Source: Neopusillimonas maritima (GTDB lineage: Bacteria; Pseudomonadota; Gammaproteobacteria; Burkholderiales; Burkholderiaceae_B). Taken from it: DNA of 64,000 nucleotides. Made by a program: the position numbers and the translations under genes. The stretch lies in NCBI RefSeq assembly GCF_040930455.2, contig NZ_CP170494.1. One strand, written 5' to 3'. Below, in pieces: positions 7,771 through 17,022 of this stretch (positions are counted from its first letter, which is position 1; every line of letters starts with the position of its first letter). The notes under the pieces were generated by a model, which ran no database searches, was not told the origin of the DNA, and was given only the letters and a program-made list of their open reading frames with translations.

Positions 7771-9945
7771 ATGAATCGTACCGTACCATTTATAGGATTT
7801 TCTCTCGTGCTAATGGGGTCATGGGGGGCTGCAAGTGCACAGGAGTCATCAGTACAAACGCTACAGCCCATTGTCGTGGAGGCCAGTGCAGACGCTTCTT
7901 CAGAAGGTTTGTCGCCCGTATTTGCGGGAGGGCAGGTGGCCACGGGCAGTAGGCTGGGCATATTGGGAACGGTCGATGTAATGGATATGCCGTTCAACAG
8001 TGTGGAATATACAAATCAGTTTATCCGCGATCAGCAGGCTCGCAGTGTGGCCGATATTCTGCAAAGCGATCCCACGGTGCGAATTGCACGGGGGTTTGGC
8101 AATTATCAGCAGCTTTACATGATCCGCGGGTTTCCGCTTTACTCCGACGACGTCACATACAACGGGTTGTATGGGCTGCTGCCCCGGCAGTATCTGGCTG
8201 CTGAGTTTATCGAACGTCTTGATGTTTTCAGAGGGGCCAACGCTTTTCTCAACGGGGCAGCCCCAGGTAACAGCGGTTTGGGTGGTTCAATCAATGTGGT
8301 GCCCAAGCGGGCGCCTAATGAGCCGCTTATGCGTGGATCTGCCGGTTGGGAAAGTGGGAATCAGGGCTATGTGGCTGTAGATATGGCGCGGCGCTTTGGT
8401 CCGGAGAATCGCACGGGGATACGGCTAAATGCGGTCACGCGCTCGGGCGGTAGTGCAGTTGACGACGAGCACCGGCGATTAGGCGCTGTCGGTTTGGGTA
8501 TCGACTGGAAAGGTGACCGCACCCGTCTGTCTGCCGACATTGGTTGGCAAGATCATCGCCTTAAAAGAAGTCAGCCAAGCATCACGTTTGCCTCGGGGCT
8601 CGAAATTCCATCGGCCATTGATGCAGAACGTAATGTGGCGCAAGACTATACGTTTTCCAACGCCCGCGATGTTTTTGGCACCTTACGTGGCGAGTTCGAT
8701 GTGACCGACCGCATTGTTGCCTGGGCGGCATTGGGCATGAGAGAAAGTGAAGAGTCTTCTTTGCTTGCTAATCCGACGGTTACTAATGCAATGGGTGATA
8801 TGACTCAGAACGCTTTTCGTGGGGAACGCAAAGACAGTGTGTTAACCGGTGAGGTTGGGGCGCGGGCGGAATTTGAAACCGGTTCGGTCGGGCACAAAGT
8901 GAATGTTGCGCTTAATTTCTATAATTTTGAAAGCAAGAACGCCTACGAGTACTATCCGACCACCAATTCGAATTTGTACAACCCGGTAACGCAACCTTTG
9001 CCGGCGGCACCCTCGTTCACGGGAGGGTCGTTGGATGATCCCAAGCGCACACTGCAAACACGTAATCACAGTATTGCGGTTTCCGATACGCTGGCATTCG
9101 CACAAGAGCGCGTTTTACTAACGGTTGGGGCGCGTTACCAGGTAATAGAAAATCAATCATACGACTACAACACAGGCCAGGCCAACCAGCCGTCGAATCG
9201 TTCCACGGCCATTTCGCCAGTAGTGGGTTTGGTGGTTAAGCCTACCGATACTATTTCGCTGTACGCCAATTATATTGAAGGGCTCACACAAGTTGGCCCG
9301 GCTTCCGGTTTTAATCCAGTGCCGGTAAATTTGGGCGCCACTTTTGATGCGGTTAAAACCAAGCAGAAAGAGGTGGGTATCAAATTCGATAACGGGGATC
9401 TCGGCTTGGGTGCGTCTCTGTTTACGCTGGATCAACCAACCGCCTATGTTGATCCGACTACGCGTGTCTATGGTGTTTACGGAAAACAGCGTAATCGTGG
9501 CGCGGAATTAACTTTTTATGGCGAGCCGATGCGTGGTTTGCGTGTGTTGGGAGGCATGACCTTCCTGGATGCAAAACAACAGCAAACGGCGGGCGGCGCG
9601 AATGACGGTAATCGCGCTATTGGGGCACCCCAATTTATTGCTAATGCCGGGCTTGAGTGGGACGTGCCCGGTTCCAGTGGTCTGACTTTAAGTGGCCGTG
9701 TGGTGCACACTTCGTCGCAATATGTTGACGCTGCCAATACACAGCAAATTCCAGCCTGGACTCGAGTTGATTTGGGCGCGCGCTATCTTACCGAGGTGCA
9801 AGGCCACTTGCTCACATTGCGTGCCGATGTTTTAAACGTGGCAAACAAGAACTACTGGGCGTCGGCAGGTGGCTACCCAGGCTCAAGTTACCTTACCGTT
9901 GGCGCACCGCGCACGTTCATGCTCTCGGCGTCTCTCGAATACTAA
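7771..9945 (+). CDS. TonB-dependent siderophore receptor
   Basis: A 724-residue outer membrane beta-barrel with an N-terminal plug. A signal peptide of about 24 residues (cleavage near AASAQE) is followed by a TonB-box-like segment LQPIVVEAS. The plug shows RSVADILQSDPTVRIARG and YMIRGFPLYSDDVTYNGLYG, and ends with NSGLGGSINVVPKRAP. The chain ends in an aromatic residue (SLEY), as barrels do for outer membrane insertion. I use ATG 7771 because the upstream in-frame TTG lies within the Fur-box-like region. It probably imports a ferric siderophore energised by TonB-ExbBD, which are not in this window. The PepSY gene follows after 27 bases. Confidence 0.92.
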   Translation: MNRTVPFIGFSLVLMGSWGAASAQESSVQTLQPIVVEASADASSEGLSPVFAGGQVATGSRLGILGTVDVMDMPFNSVEYTNQFIRDQQARSVADILQSDPTVRIARGFGNYQQLYMIRGFPLYSDDVTYNGLYGLLPRQYLAAEFIERLDVFRGANAFLNGAAPGNSGLGGSINVVPKRAPNEPLMRGSAGWESGNQGYVAVDMARRFGPENRTGIRLNAVTRSGGSAVDDEHRRLGAVGLGIDWKGDRTRLSADIGWQDHRLKRSQPSITFASGLEIPSAIDAERNVAQDYTFSNARDVFGTLRGEFDVTDRIVAWAALGMRESEESSLLANPTVTNAMGDMTQNAFRGERKDSVLTGEVGARAEFETGSVGHKVNVALNFYNFESKNAYEYYPTTNSNLYNPVTQPLPAAPSFTGGSLDDPKRTLQTRNHSIAVSDTLAFAQERVLLTVGARYQVIENQSYDYNTGQANQPSNRSTAISPVVGLVVKPTDTISLYANYIEGLTQVGPASGFNPVPVNLGATFDAVKTKQKEVGIKFDNGDLGLGASLFTLDQPTAYVDPTTRVYGVYGKQRNRGAELTFYGEPMRGLRVLGGMTFLDAKQQQTAGGANDGNRAIGAPQFIANAGLEWDVPGSSGLTLSGRVVHTSSQYVDAANTQQIPAWTRVDLGARYLTEVQGHLLTLRADVLNVANKNYWASAGGYPGSSYLTVGAPRTFMLSASLEY

Positions 9946-9972
9946 TGGCGTATACGGCAGGTTATTGATTTT

Positions 9973-11214
9973 ATGTTGCGTCGTGTCGCCACTTTATTGC
10001 ACCGTTGGGTCGGGTTGTTTATTGCCCTTTTTCTGATCGTCGCCGGTCTAACCGGTGCGGTGATTTCCTGGGAACATCAAATTGATGAATGGTTGAATAA
10101 AGATCTTTATACGGTCAGTTCCGAAGGGGCTTTCTTACCGTTCGACGAGCTGGCGGGTCGGGTTGAAGCCGGCGATCCGCGCGCGCAGGTTGTGTATATG
10201 CCCTTGCAATATGAAGCAGGGCATTCTGTGTCATTCATGGTGCAGCCAAGGGTGGGGCCGGATGGGCAATTGTACGATTTGGGTTACGACCAGGTTTTCA
10301 TGGATCCGGTAACCGGCGAGATAATCGGGCAGCGCGATACGTCGAATGTGTCGCTTTCAACGCGTACCCTGATGCCATTTTTACGTCAGTTGCACGAGAA
10401 TTTGCATGTTCCGGCCTTTTGGGGTTCTGATCGCTGGGGATACCAGCTAATGGGGATTATTGCTTTAGTGTGGTTGCTGGATAGTTTTATTGGCTTCTAT
10501 TTAACGCTGCCCAAACGAAATTCATCCGCGCGCTCAACATCCGCACGTTCAAGAACCAGTTGGTTTCAGCGCTGGAAACCTGCGTGGAAAATGCGCCTGA
10601 ATGCTGGGGCGTACAAACTGAACTTCGACTACCATCGTGCTATTGGCCTGTGGGCGTGGGGTTTGATTTTTATTATTGCGTTTACGTCTTTTTCCCTGAA
10701 TTTGTACAGGGAGGTGTTTTACCCAGCGATGTCCATGGTTTCCAAGGTGACGCCGGGGCCTTTTGAAACCCGGCCTTCGACTCCATTTAACCAGCCGATA
10801 GAGCCAGCGCTAACGTTCCAGGACATACGTGACATAGCGCAGGAAAGAGCGCAGCAGGAGCAGTGGGAGCGTCCGCCCGCCGGCATTTTTTACGCCAGAA
10901 ACATGGGTTTTTACAGTGTGGCATTTTTTCATCCCGGAGCCGACCATTCCAGCGGGGGTATGGAAATAGCGAATATGTATTTTGATGCTCAAGACGGCCG
11001 ATATCTTGGAGAATACGTGCCCTGGAAGGGAACCGCCGCCGATATTTTCGTGCAACTGCAGTTTCCGTTGCATTCGGGGCGTATTTTAGGTTTGTTCGGC
11101 CGTATTTTAATGTCGGTAATGGGTTTGCTTGTGGCGGCTTTGGCAATAACGGGTGTTGTGATTTGGGCCAGAAAACGACGTGCCCGACGTTTCAGCGCAC
11201 TGGCAGAAAATTAA
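9973..11214 (+). CDS. PepSY-associated transmembrane protein, probable inner-membrane partner of siderophore uptake
   Basis: A 413-residue inner membrane protein with about four hydrophobic helices (near 14-36, 155-178, 218-240 and 378-400) and a large periplasmic region after the first helix. The opening LLHRWVGLFIALFLIVAGLT is typical of the PepSY_TM family found after TonB-dependent receptors, where members are thought to act as ferric-siderophore reductases or accessory factors. It sits 27 bases after the receptor gene and probably shares its Fur-controlled promoter. Its 3' end overlaps the convergent lipoprotein gene by 23 bases. The reductase role is inferred from family context only. 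Confidence 0.85.
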   Translation: MLRRVATLLHRWVGLFIALFLIVAGLTGAVISWEHQIDEWLNKDLYTVSSEGAFLPFDELAGRVEAGDPRAQVVYMPLQYEAGHSVSFMVQPRVGPDGQLYDLGYDQVFMDPVTGEIIGQRDTSNVSLSTRTLMPFLRQLHENLHVPAFWGSDRWGYQLMGIIALVWLLDSFIGFYLTLPKRNSSARSTSARSRTSWFQRWKPAWKMRLNAGAYKLNFDYHRAIGLWAWGLIFIIAFTSFSLNLYREVFYPAMSMVSKVTPGPFETRPSTPFNQPIEPALTFQDIRDIAQERAQQEQWERPPAGIFYARNMGFYSVAFFHPGADHSSGGMEIANMYFDAQDGRYLGEYVPWKGTAADIFVQLQFPLHSGRILGLFGRILMSVMGLLVAALAITGVVIWARKRRARRFSALAEN

Positions 11215-11914
11215 AAAACAGCAAACCTTGAACGTAGTTGATGCCGACGCGTCGCAGGTTTTCGTCCAGTAGGTTGGCAATCAGGTCTAGCCGCCCGATG
11301 ATTTGGCCGAATTCCCTTTCGAAACTTAAGTTGGCCCCATCGGGGCCGATTTCATTAGCCAACAATAAAGGCTGGTTATGTTTGTCTTTGCGTGTAGCCA
11401 GTAGCCATGCCGCAATTTCCACGTTGCGTGCAGCATTGAATACATGTTGTGCGTCGATTGAGTCGGTTACGTAAAAACGGGTTTTACCGTTGTGCGCGCG
11501 GATAATGGTATCGGCCAAACCATACACAAACGCCGCAACCCGGTCGCCCGGGTAGGTGGGATCCAGCGAAACAGATAAAATTTGTATGTCGCTTAAACCC
11601 CGCAGCGCGCCAGGCGGCGTGCGCGAGTCTATCGCCGTGTTGCTGCGCTTAATGGCTTCTTCAATGTTTTCTGCGGTCGTCTTGCGCCATTGGTTCGGGT
11701 TACGACGATATAGCTTTTCAGCAAGAACTTTCAAGCTATCGAGGTTGTCTCGCATGGCAATCGTGACCGTGCGGTTGAAGTCGGTTTGTACCATTTGGTC
11801 AAACGTCATGTCTTCGTTGCTGGGGCCTGTGCCGTTGGGATTATTAATGGCCACGCACCCGCCAAGCATGAGGTTGATGACCAGAAGTAGGCCGAGTATG
11901 CGTCGTTGATTCAT
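11192..11914 (-). CDS. Predicted lipoprotein of unknown function
   Basis: A 240-residue protein starting with a lipoprotein signal peptide; the lipobox is LGGC with Cys20 as the lipidated residue. The rest is mostly alpha-helical, rich in Asn, Arg and Leu, with no catalytic motif that I recognise. It is likely anchored in the outer membrane because the residue after Cys is Val rather than Asp. The gene converges on the PepSY gene with a 23-base overlap. Upstream lies a 430-base intergenic region with several hairpins. No function is assigned. Confidence 0.75.
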   Translation of the reverse strand: MNQRRILGLLLVINLMLGGCVAINNPNGTGPSNEDMTFDQMVQTDFNRTVTIAMRDNLDSLKVLAEKLYRRNPNQWRKTTAENIEEAIKRSNTAIDSRTPPGALRGLSDIQILSVSLDPTYPGDRVAAFVYGLADTIIRAHNGKTRFYVTDSIDAQHVFNAARNVEIAAWLLATRKDKHNQPLLLANEIGPDGANLSFEREFGQIIGRLDLIANLLDENLRRVGINYVQGLLFFNFLPVR

Positions 11915-12059
11915 TCCAGGGGCGCTTCAGGCATTGCTGCCCTACTTAAACAGTGTATGGCTTCAAAGACATGTTTTGCACTTTAGCAGAAATGCCGGGC
12001 TCGAATAGATGCTCGTTTGGCGGTAATGTGATGAGAATTGCGCGTGGAACCGGACATTG

Positions 12060-12319
12060 CGCACCAAAGTGGTGCGGCATGCCTAAGAGTGGTAAGTGCC
12101 GATTGCACCATTTAGTAACTTTTTGCACGACCTAAGTGCAATCCCTAAGTGTCAAGTTGTAGCAAGTCGTGCACAATTCATTTCATGCAGGTGAGGAGAC
12201 AAGCCCTGCATGGGCAAACCGATAATTCGGATATAAAACTATATCTGTCATTAAATGGCAGGAAGCGGTACCCATAATAATCAAGAAAAGCAAAGGCCGG
12301 TGAGTATTCACCGGCCTTT
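12060..12319 (+). ncRNA. Candidate structured RNA in the lipoprotein-smr intergenic region
   Basis: The 428-base gap between the lipoprotein gene and the Smr gene has no convincing coding sequence, but carries a row of perfect inverted repeats: CGCACCA-N3-TGGTGCG at 12060-12076, CATGCAGG-N13-CCTGCATG at 12184-12212 (its loop contains GAGGAG), and GATATA-AAAC-TATATC at 12230-12245. They are followed by a GC-rich terminator hairpin at 12292-12319. This order fits a small plus-strand RNA ending at the terminator. No promoter is clearly visible and the RNA type is unknown; the hairpins could instead be protein-binding sites. Confidence 0.3.
12292..12319 (-). terminator. Rho-independent terminator after smr gene, possibly bidirectional
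   Basis: Perfect 12-base stem AAAGGCCGGTGA with loop GTAT and complementary arm. On the minus strand it is followed by a T-rich tract (GCTTTTCTTG) just after the Smr gene. The plus-strand tail (GTATTTTGCTTT) is also T-rich, so it may stop transcripts from both sides. Confidence 0.8.
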
Positions 12320-12342
12320 GTATTTTGCTTTGCGATTACTTG

Positions 12343-13062
12343 TTAATCAATCGACTGGGTTTTGGGAAGATCAAGCAGTACCTGCACCGCACCCGCTCCG
12401 CCATTCTGTTCGTTGCATTCGGCAAATGCAATGACGGCGTCGAATTGCGTTAACCATCTTCTAACCGAATCCTTCAGCACGGGCGTTCCTTCGCGCGAGC
12501 CATAGCCTTTGCCATGAACGATACGAATGCATTTCACCCGATGAGCAAGGCATGACTGCAAGAACTGCTCCATGCGCGTGCGAGCTTCGTCCAGTGTTGC
12601 ACCATGAAGGTCCAGGCTGGCTGTAATGGGCCATTTCTGGCGTTTCAGGTTTTTCAGAACGTCGGGGCCATTGCCCAACCTAAGATAGCTTCCCGGTTCC
12701 CATTGAGGTTGAGACGGGTGGTAGTGGTCGGAAAAGCGTTGCGACAGGGGTTCCGGGTTACGACCTGTTGCCAATTGCCGTTTTTGCCTTAACACGTTGG
12801 GGTGTGCTTTAGGCGTAGGCGGCAAAATGACAATATTCGATGGCCGAAGTGGTTTAACTGTGCGTACCGCGCGTTTAAACAACGCGCGGTCTTCAGGCGT
12901 GAGTGTTTGGGCGGTGATGCCCGAATCAGAAGGTCGACCCTGCGGATTTTTTAAGGCATGGTTCGGCTTGCCTGCAGGTTCGACTGATTTTTCGAGCGGT
13001 TCCGCCAACGCTTGTCGGTGCAACTTTTTAAGGTCGGCCAACCCGTGTTTATTAACCTTCAT
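12343..13062 (-). CDS. Smr domain protein (MutS2-like small MutS-related domain)
   Basis: A 239-residue protein whose last 90 residues or so form an Smr domain, with the hallmark motifs SLDLHGATLDEAR and IVHGKGYGS. Stand-alone Smr proteins are small DNA or RNA nicking endonucleases or nucleic-acid-binding factors, sometimes linked to ribosome rescue. The N-terminal half is charged and low in structure. The ATG at 13062 overlaps the end of trxB by 11 bases, so the two are probably co-transcribed and coupled. Annotation pipelines might extend the start upstream to 13161, which is unlikely because that would run deep into trxB. A terminator follows the gene. Confidence 0.85.
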   Translation of the reverse strand: MKVNKHGLADLKKLHRQALAEPLEKSVEPAGKPNHALKNPQGRPSDSGITAQTLTPEDRALFKRAVRTVKPLRPSNIVILPPTPKAHPNVLRQKRQLATGRNPEPLSQRFSDHYHPSQPQWEPGSYLRLGNGPDVLKNLKRQKWPITASLDLHGATLDEARTRMEQFLQSCLAHRVKCIRIVHGKGYGSREGTPVLKDSVRRWLTQFDAVIAFAECNEQNGGAGAVQVLLDLPKTQSID

Positions 13063-14008
13063 TCTCCAACCAGCGCTGTGCGTCCAGTGCCGCCATACAA
13101 CCCGTACCGGCACTGGTAATGGCTTGACGATAAACATGATCCTGGACGTCTCCGGCAGCAAAGACGCCGGGTACAGAAGACATTGTTGCCAAACCGTTCA
13201 AACCACTTTTAGTAATGATGTAGCCATTTTCCATATTCAGTTGGCCGCTGAAGATATCTGTATTGGGTTTGTGGCCGATGGCAATAAACACACCGGTAAC
13301 ATCGAGGTCTTCAGTTTCATTAGATTGGTTATTGCGGATACGTACACCCGTGACGCCGCTGTTGTCGCCCAAAACCTCTTGCAATTCATAGAAAAGTTTC
13401 AGGTGCATGTTGCCGTTGTTGACCTTTTCCATCATTTTGTCGACCATGATGGGCTCGGCGCGGAACTTGTCGCGGCGGTGAATCAACGTAACAGAGTTGC
13501 ATATGTTTGAAAGATAGAGCGCTTCTTCAACGGCTGTATTGCCGCCGCCTACGACTACAACATCTTGTTTTTTATAGAAAAAGCCGTCGCACGTCGCGCA
13601 CGCGGATACGCCGCGACCCATGAACGCCTCTTCAGACGGCAGTCCCAGGTATTGGGCCGAGGCGCCGGTGGCGATGATCAGGGCGTCACATGTGTAGACG
13701 TCGCCTGAGTCTCCATTAAGGGTGAAGGGTCGTTTTGATAAGTCGACGCCGGCGATATGGTCGAATACCATTTCGGTTTCGAAGCGTTCAGCATGTTCCT
13801 GGAAACGTTGCATGAGGTCGGGGCCTTGCACGCCGGCGGCATCTGCAGGCCAGTTGTCGACATCCGTTGTGGTCATGAGCTGGCCTCCCTGTTCAAGCCC
13901 GGTGATGAGAACGGGTTTCAGGTTGGCGCGGGCAGCATAGACGGCCGCGGTATAGCCGGCAGGGCCGGATCCAAGAATGATGACTTTGGCGTGTTTTGCA
14001 GTGGTCAT
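13052..14008 (-). CDS. trxB: Thioredoxin-disulfide reductase
   Basis: A 318-residue flavoenzyme that reduces thioredoxin with NADPH. It has the FAD-binding motif GSGPAGYTAAVYAAR (13-27), the redox-active CATC (137-140) in the order expected for low-molecular-weight thioredoxin reductases, the NADPH-binding GGGNTAVEEALYL (154-166), and a C-terminal FAD motif GVFAAGDVQD. Length is normal for the family. The ATG at 14008 is preferred over an upstream TTG. The gene is divergent from ftsK with only 43 bases between the starts, so their promoters must overlap, and it overlaps the Smr gene downstream. Confidence 0.95.
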   Translation of the reverse strand: MTTAKHAKVIILGSGPAGYTAAVYAARANLKPVLITGLEQGGQLMTTTDVDNWPADAAGVQGPDLMQRFQEHAERFETEMVFDHIAGVDLSKRPFTLNGDSGDVYTCDALIIATGASAQYLGLPSEEAFMGRGVSACATCDGFFYKKQDVVVVGGGNTAVEEALYLSNICNSVTLIHRRDKFRAEPIMVDKMMEKVNNGNMHLKLFYELQEVLGDNSGVTGVRIRNNQSNETEDLDVTGVFIAIGHKPNTDIFSGQLNMENGYIITKSGLNGLATMSSVPGVFAAGDVQDHVYRQAITSAGTGCMAALDAQRWLENEG

Positions 14009-14051
14009 GACAGAATATCCGAAATTAGTGTCAGCCAATTATAATGAGTCC

Positions 14052-16403
14052 ATGTCTAGATTACCGGCAGCACCTACCCGTTCCTCGCGCAATGTGCGCA
14101 ATGGCCCCTCACCCCTGCAAACCCGGGTATCCGGTTTGCTGCGCGAGGCGCGTTGGATTTTCTTCGCCGCACTGGCGTCTTGGCTGGCATTGGTGCTGGC
14201 GACCTGGTCGCCGTCTGACCCCGGCTGGTCGCACTCCGTGCACTCTAGCGTAACATTGAACCGTGGCGGCACGCTGGGCGCTTATATCGCCGATTTGCTT
14301 TTGTTCCTGTTCGGTTATTCGGCCTGGCTTTGGGTGATTCTGCTCGCGCAACGTGTTGCGGTCGGGTTTTATCGCCTCACCGGTCATTTGATGCCCGATT
14401 CGGCTCGGCCAGACCCTTTACCCCGCCTGCGTTGGGAAGTCGGGGTTGGTTTTTTTCTTCTGTTTATCGGCGTTATGGGCACAGAAGCGTTGCAGCGACC
14501 CACGATCGCGGCGGCCCTGCCGGCAGGGGCCGGCGGCGAACTGGGCAAGTTATTGGGCCAGGCGCTGGCGTATCTTTTGGGAATGACAGGCTCGTCGCTA
14601 TTACTGCTGGTGTTTATTGCAGTGGGCGCCAGTCTGTTTTTCCGTTTTTCCTGGCTTAATGTGGTTGAGCGGGTCGGGGCTGCGGTTGAACGTTTACTGG
14701 TTCGTCTTTGGCAGTTCAAAGTCGCCCGTGAAGATCGCAAGGTAGGAGAAACCAAAAAGGCTGAACGCGAAGAGAAAGTGGTTGCCACTCAGGAAAAGCT
14801 GGTGCACGAGCAACCGGTTCGCATCGAGCCGGCCATTGTGGCGATTCCGCGGTCTGCACGTGCCGAAAAAGAAAAACAGAAAACCTTGTTTGCGCCACCC
14901 TCCGATGCCTCGGGGGATATTCCTGAAATAGGATTGCTGGATGCCGTAACAGATGCCCCGGAAACGGTTTCGCCGGAAACCATTGAGTTCACCTCGCGCC
15001 TCATCGAGAAGAAATTGTCTGATTTCGGGGTAGGGGTCACGGTTGTGGCCGCCCAGGCCGGCCCGGTTATTACGCGTTACGAAATTGAGCCCGACACCGG
15101 TGTGAAAGGCAGTCAAATTGTGAACCTGGCCAAAGACCTGGCACGTGCGCTCAGTTTGGTCAGCATCCGTGTGGTGGAAACCATTCCAGGCAAGAATCTA
15201 ATGGGGCTTGAGCTTCCCAACCCGCGCCGGCAAATGGTGAAGCTATCCGAGATTATCGGTTCTCAAACTTATCACTTGGGCGCGTCGACGCTCACCATCG
15301 CTTTGGGTAAGGATATCGCCGGCAACCCGGTGGTGGCCGACTTGGCCAAAATGCCCCACCTTTTGGTGGCCGGCACAACCGGATCGGGCAAGTCGGTGGG
15401 GATCAACGCCATGATTCTGTCGCTTTTGTACAAGGCCGACGCGTCGCAAACACGGTTGATCCTGATTGATCCGAAAATGCTTGAAATGAGTATTTACGAA
15501 GGGATTCCGCATTTGCTTGCGCCGGTTGTAACCGATATGCGTCATGCTGCCAACGCCTTGAACTGGTGTGTGGGCGAAATGGAAAAGCGCTATCGGTTGA
15601 TGAGCAAAATGGGTGTGCGTAATTTGGCGGGTTACAACAATAAAATTCGAGAAGCCACCAAACGCGGTGAAACTATTCCGAATCCTTTCTCTCTAACACC
15701 CGACGAGCCCGAACCGTTATCAACGTTGCCGACCATCGTGGTCGTTATCGATGAGCTGGCCGATTTGATGATGGTTGTGGGCAAGAAAATCGAGGAGTTG
15801 ATTGCGCGTTTGGCGCAGAAAGCCCGCGCCGCGGGGATTCATCTTGTTTTGGCGACACAACGTCCCAGTGTCGACGTAATCACCGGTTTGATCAAGGCAA
15901 ATATTCCGACACGTATTGCTTTTCAGGTCTCCTCCAAGGTTGATTCCCGCACTATTTTGGATCAAATGGGGGCGGAAACATTGTTGGGCCAGGGCGATAT
16001 GCTCTATATGCCCCCCGGCACAGCGTTGCCGGTACGGGTGCATGGTGCGTTCGTTAGCGACGACGAAGTTCACCGTGTGGTGGAACGCTTGAAAGAGCAA
16101 GGTGAGCCAAATTACGTTGAGGGCTTGCTGGAAGGAGCGGTTGAGGGTGAAACAGGTGATGGCGTAAGCAGTGTTACCGGATTTGCCGACGCGGAAACCG
16201 ATCCTTTGTACGATCAGGCGGTTGAGGTCATTCTTAAGAACAAACGGGCATCTATTTCCTCGGTTCAACGTCATTTGCGCATTGGTTATAACCGCGCGGC
16301 ACGGTTGCTGGAACAAATGGAGCAAGCCGGGCTGGTGTCGGCCATGCAGGCAAATGGCAATCGTGAAATTCTGGTCCCTGGAGATTCCGCTAATGCAGAT
16401 TAA
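14052..16403 (+). CDS. ftsK: DNA translocase FtsK
   Basis: A 783-residue septal DNA pump that aligns chromosome ends and activates XerCD at dif. The N-terminus has about four to five membrane helices (residues 30-220), then a short charged linker (about 225-310) shorter than in Escherichia coli, then the alpha and beta motor with Walker A GTTGSGKSVG near 440 and Walker B VVVIDELADLMM. The C-terminal gamma winged helix that reads KOPS sites is present (KNKRASISSVQRHLRIGYNRAARLLE region, end of protein). Its stop overlaps the lolA start by 11 bases. I start at ATG 14052; earlier in-frame starts would enter trxB. Confidence 0.95.
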   Translation: MSRLPAAPTRSSRNVRNGPSPLQTRVSGLLREARWIFFAALASWLALVLATWSPSDPGWSHSVHSSVTLNRGGTLGAYIADLLLFLFGYSAWLWVILLAQRVAVGFYRLTGHLMPDSARPDPLPRLRWEVGVGFFLLFIGVMGTEALQRPTIAAALPAGAGGELGKLLGQALAYLLGMTGSSLLLLVFIAVGASLFFRFSWLNVVERVGAAVERLLVRLWQFKVAREDRKVGETKKAEREEKVVATQEKLVHEQPVRIEPAIVAIPRSARAEKEKQKTLFAPPSDASGDIPEIGLLDAVTDAPETVSPETIEFTSRLIEKKLSDFGVGVTVVAAQAGPVITRYEIEPDTGVKGSQIVNLAKDLARALSLVSIRVVETIPGKNLMGLELPNPRRQMVKLSEIIGSQTYHLGASTLTIALGKDIAGNPVVADLAKMPHLLVAGTTGSGKSVGINAMILSLLYKADASQTRLILIDPKMLEMSIYEGIPHLLAPVVTDMRHAANALNWCVGEMEKRYRLMSKMGVRNLAGYNNKIREATKRGETIPNPFSLTPDEPEPLSTLPTIVVVIDELADLMMVVGKKIEELIARLAQKARAAGIHLVLATQRPSVDVITGLIKANIPTRIAFQVSSKVDSRTILDQMGAETLLGQGDMLYMPPGTALPVRVHGAFVSDDEVHRVVERLKEQGEPNYVEGLLEGAVEGETGDGVSSVTGFADAETDPLYDQAVEVILKNKRASISSVQRHLRIGYNRAARLLEQMEQAGLVSAMQANGNREILVPGDSANAD

Positions 16404-17022
16404 ATCTTTCTTGCTGGCTGTTGTTATTGGTATGTTGCCGATGTTGGGCCAGGCCCAAACCAGTGCGCGGGCACAATTAAGCCAGTTCAACGAGCAGGTT
16501 CAAGCCGCGTCCGGTAAGTTCTCGCAGCAAACTGAAACGCAAACGGGCGAAACAAAGGCCCCGCAAACCGGCGACTTTTCCTTTAAGCGGCCTGGTCGGT
16601 TTAAATGGGAAATTATTCAGCCTTATGAACAGTTAATTGTTTCCAATGGTCGGCAGGTCATGCAATACGATCCCGATCTGGCACAGGTAACCGAGCGGTC
16701 GGTGGACGAGTCTGTCGGGGCGTCGCCTGCAGCCATTCTGTTTGGTTCAGGCGAGCTGGAAGAGGCTTTTGAAATTCAAGAGTTGCCGGTCAAGAACGGT
16801 GTGGCCTGGTTAAGGGCGAAACCGAGAAGCGCGGATGCCGGATTTCAACACGTTGATCTGGGCTTTAAAGACGGCCTGCCCGTTGAACTTAAGTTGCTTG
16901 ACGGCTTCGGGCAAACCACCGTGATTCGTTTTGAGTCGGTACAAACGAACCCGGAGCTTCCCGACGACGCTTTCCGGTTTGTCGTTCCCGATGGCGTCGA
17001 TCATGTCGTTTTGCGACAGTAA
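16393..17022 (+). CDS. lolA: Outer-membrane lipoprotein carrier protein LolA
   Basis: A 209-residue periplasmic chaperone that takes lipoproteins from LolCDE and delivers them to LolB or the outer membrane. The signal peptide covers about the first 22 residues (cut after GQAQ). The mature part shows the LolA pattern SGKFSQQTET, GDFSFKRPGRFKWEIIQPYEQ (split by reading as two blocks) and the late VIRFESVQTNPELPDDAFRF region. The start overlaps ftsK by 11 bases and the stop shares one base with the rarA start (TAATG), so ftsK-lolA-rarA-icd form one tightly coupled run. Confidence 0.93.
   Translation: MQIKSFLLAVVIGMLPMLGQAQTSARAQLSQFNEQVQAASGKFSQQTETQTGETKAPQTGDFSFKRPGRFKWEIIQPYEQLIVSNGRQVMQYDPDLAQVTERSVDESVGASPAAILFGSGELEEAFEIQELPVKNGVAWLRAKPRSADAGFQHVDLGFKDGLPVELKLLDGFGQTTVIRFESVQTNPELPDDAFRFVVPDGVDHVVLRQ

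Noticed and set aside
11953..12135. A 60-codon plus-strand frame in the lipoprotein-smr gap
   Set aside because: No ribosome binding site, Cys-rich random-looking product, and it runs across a perfect hairpin.
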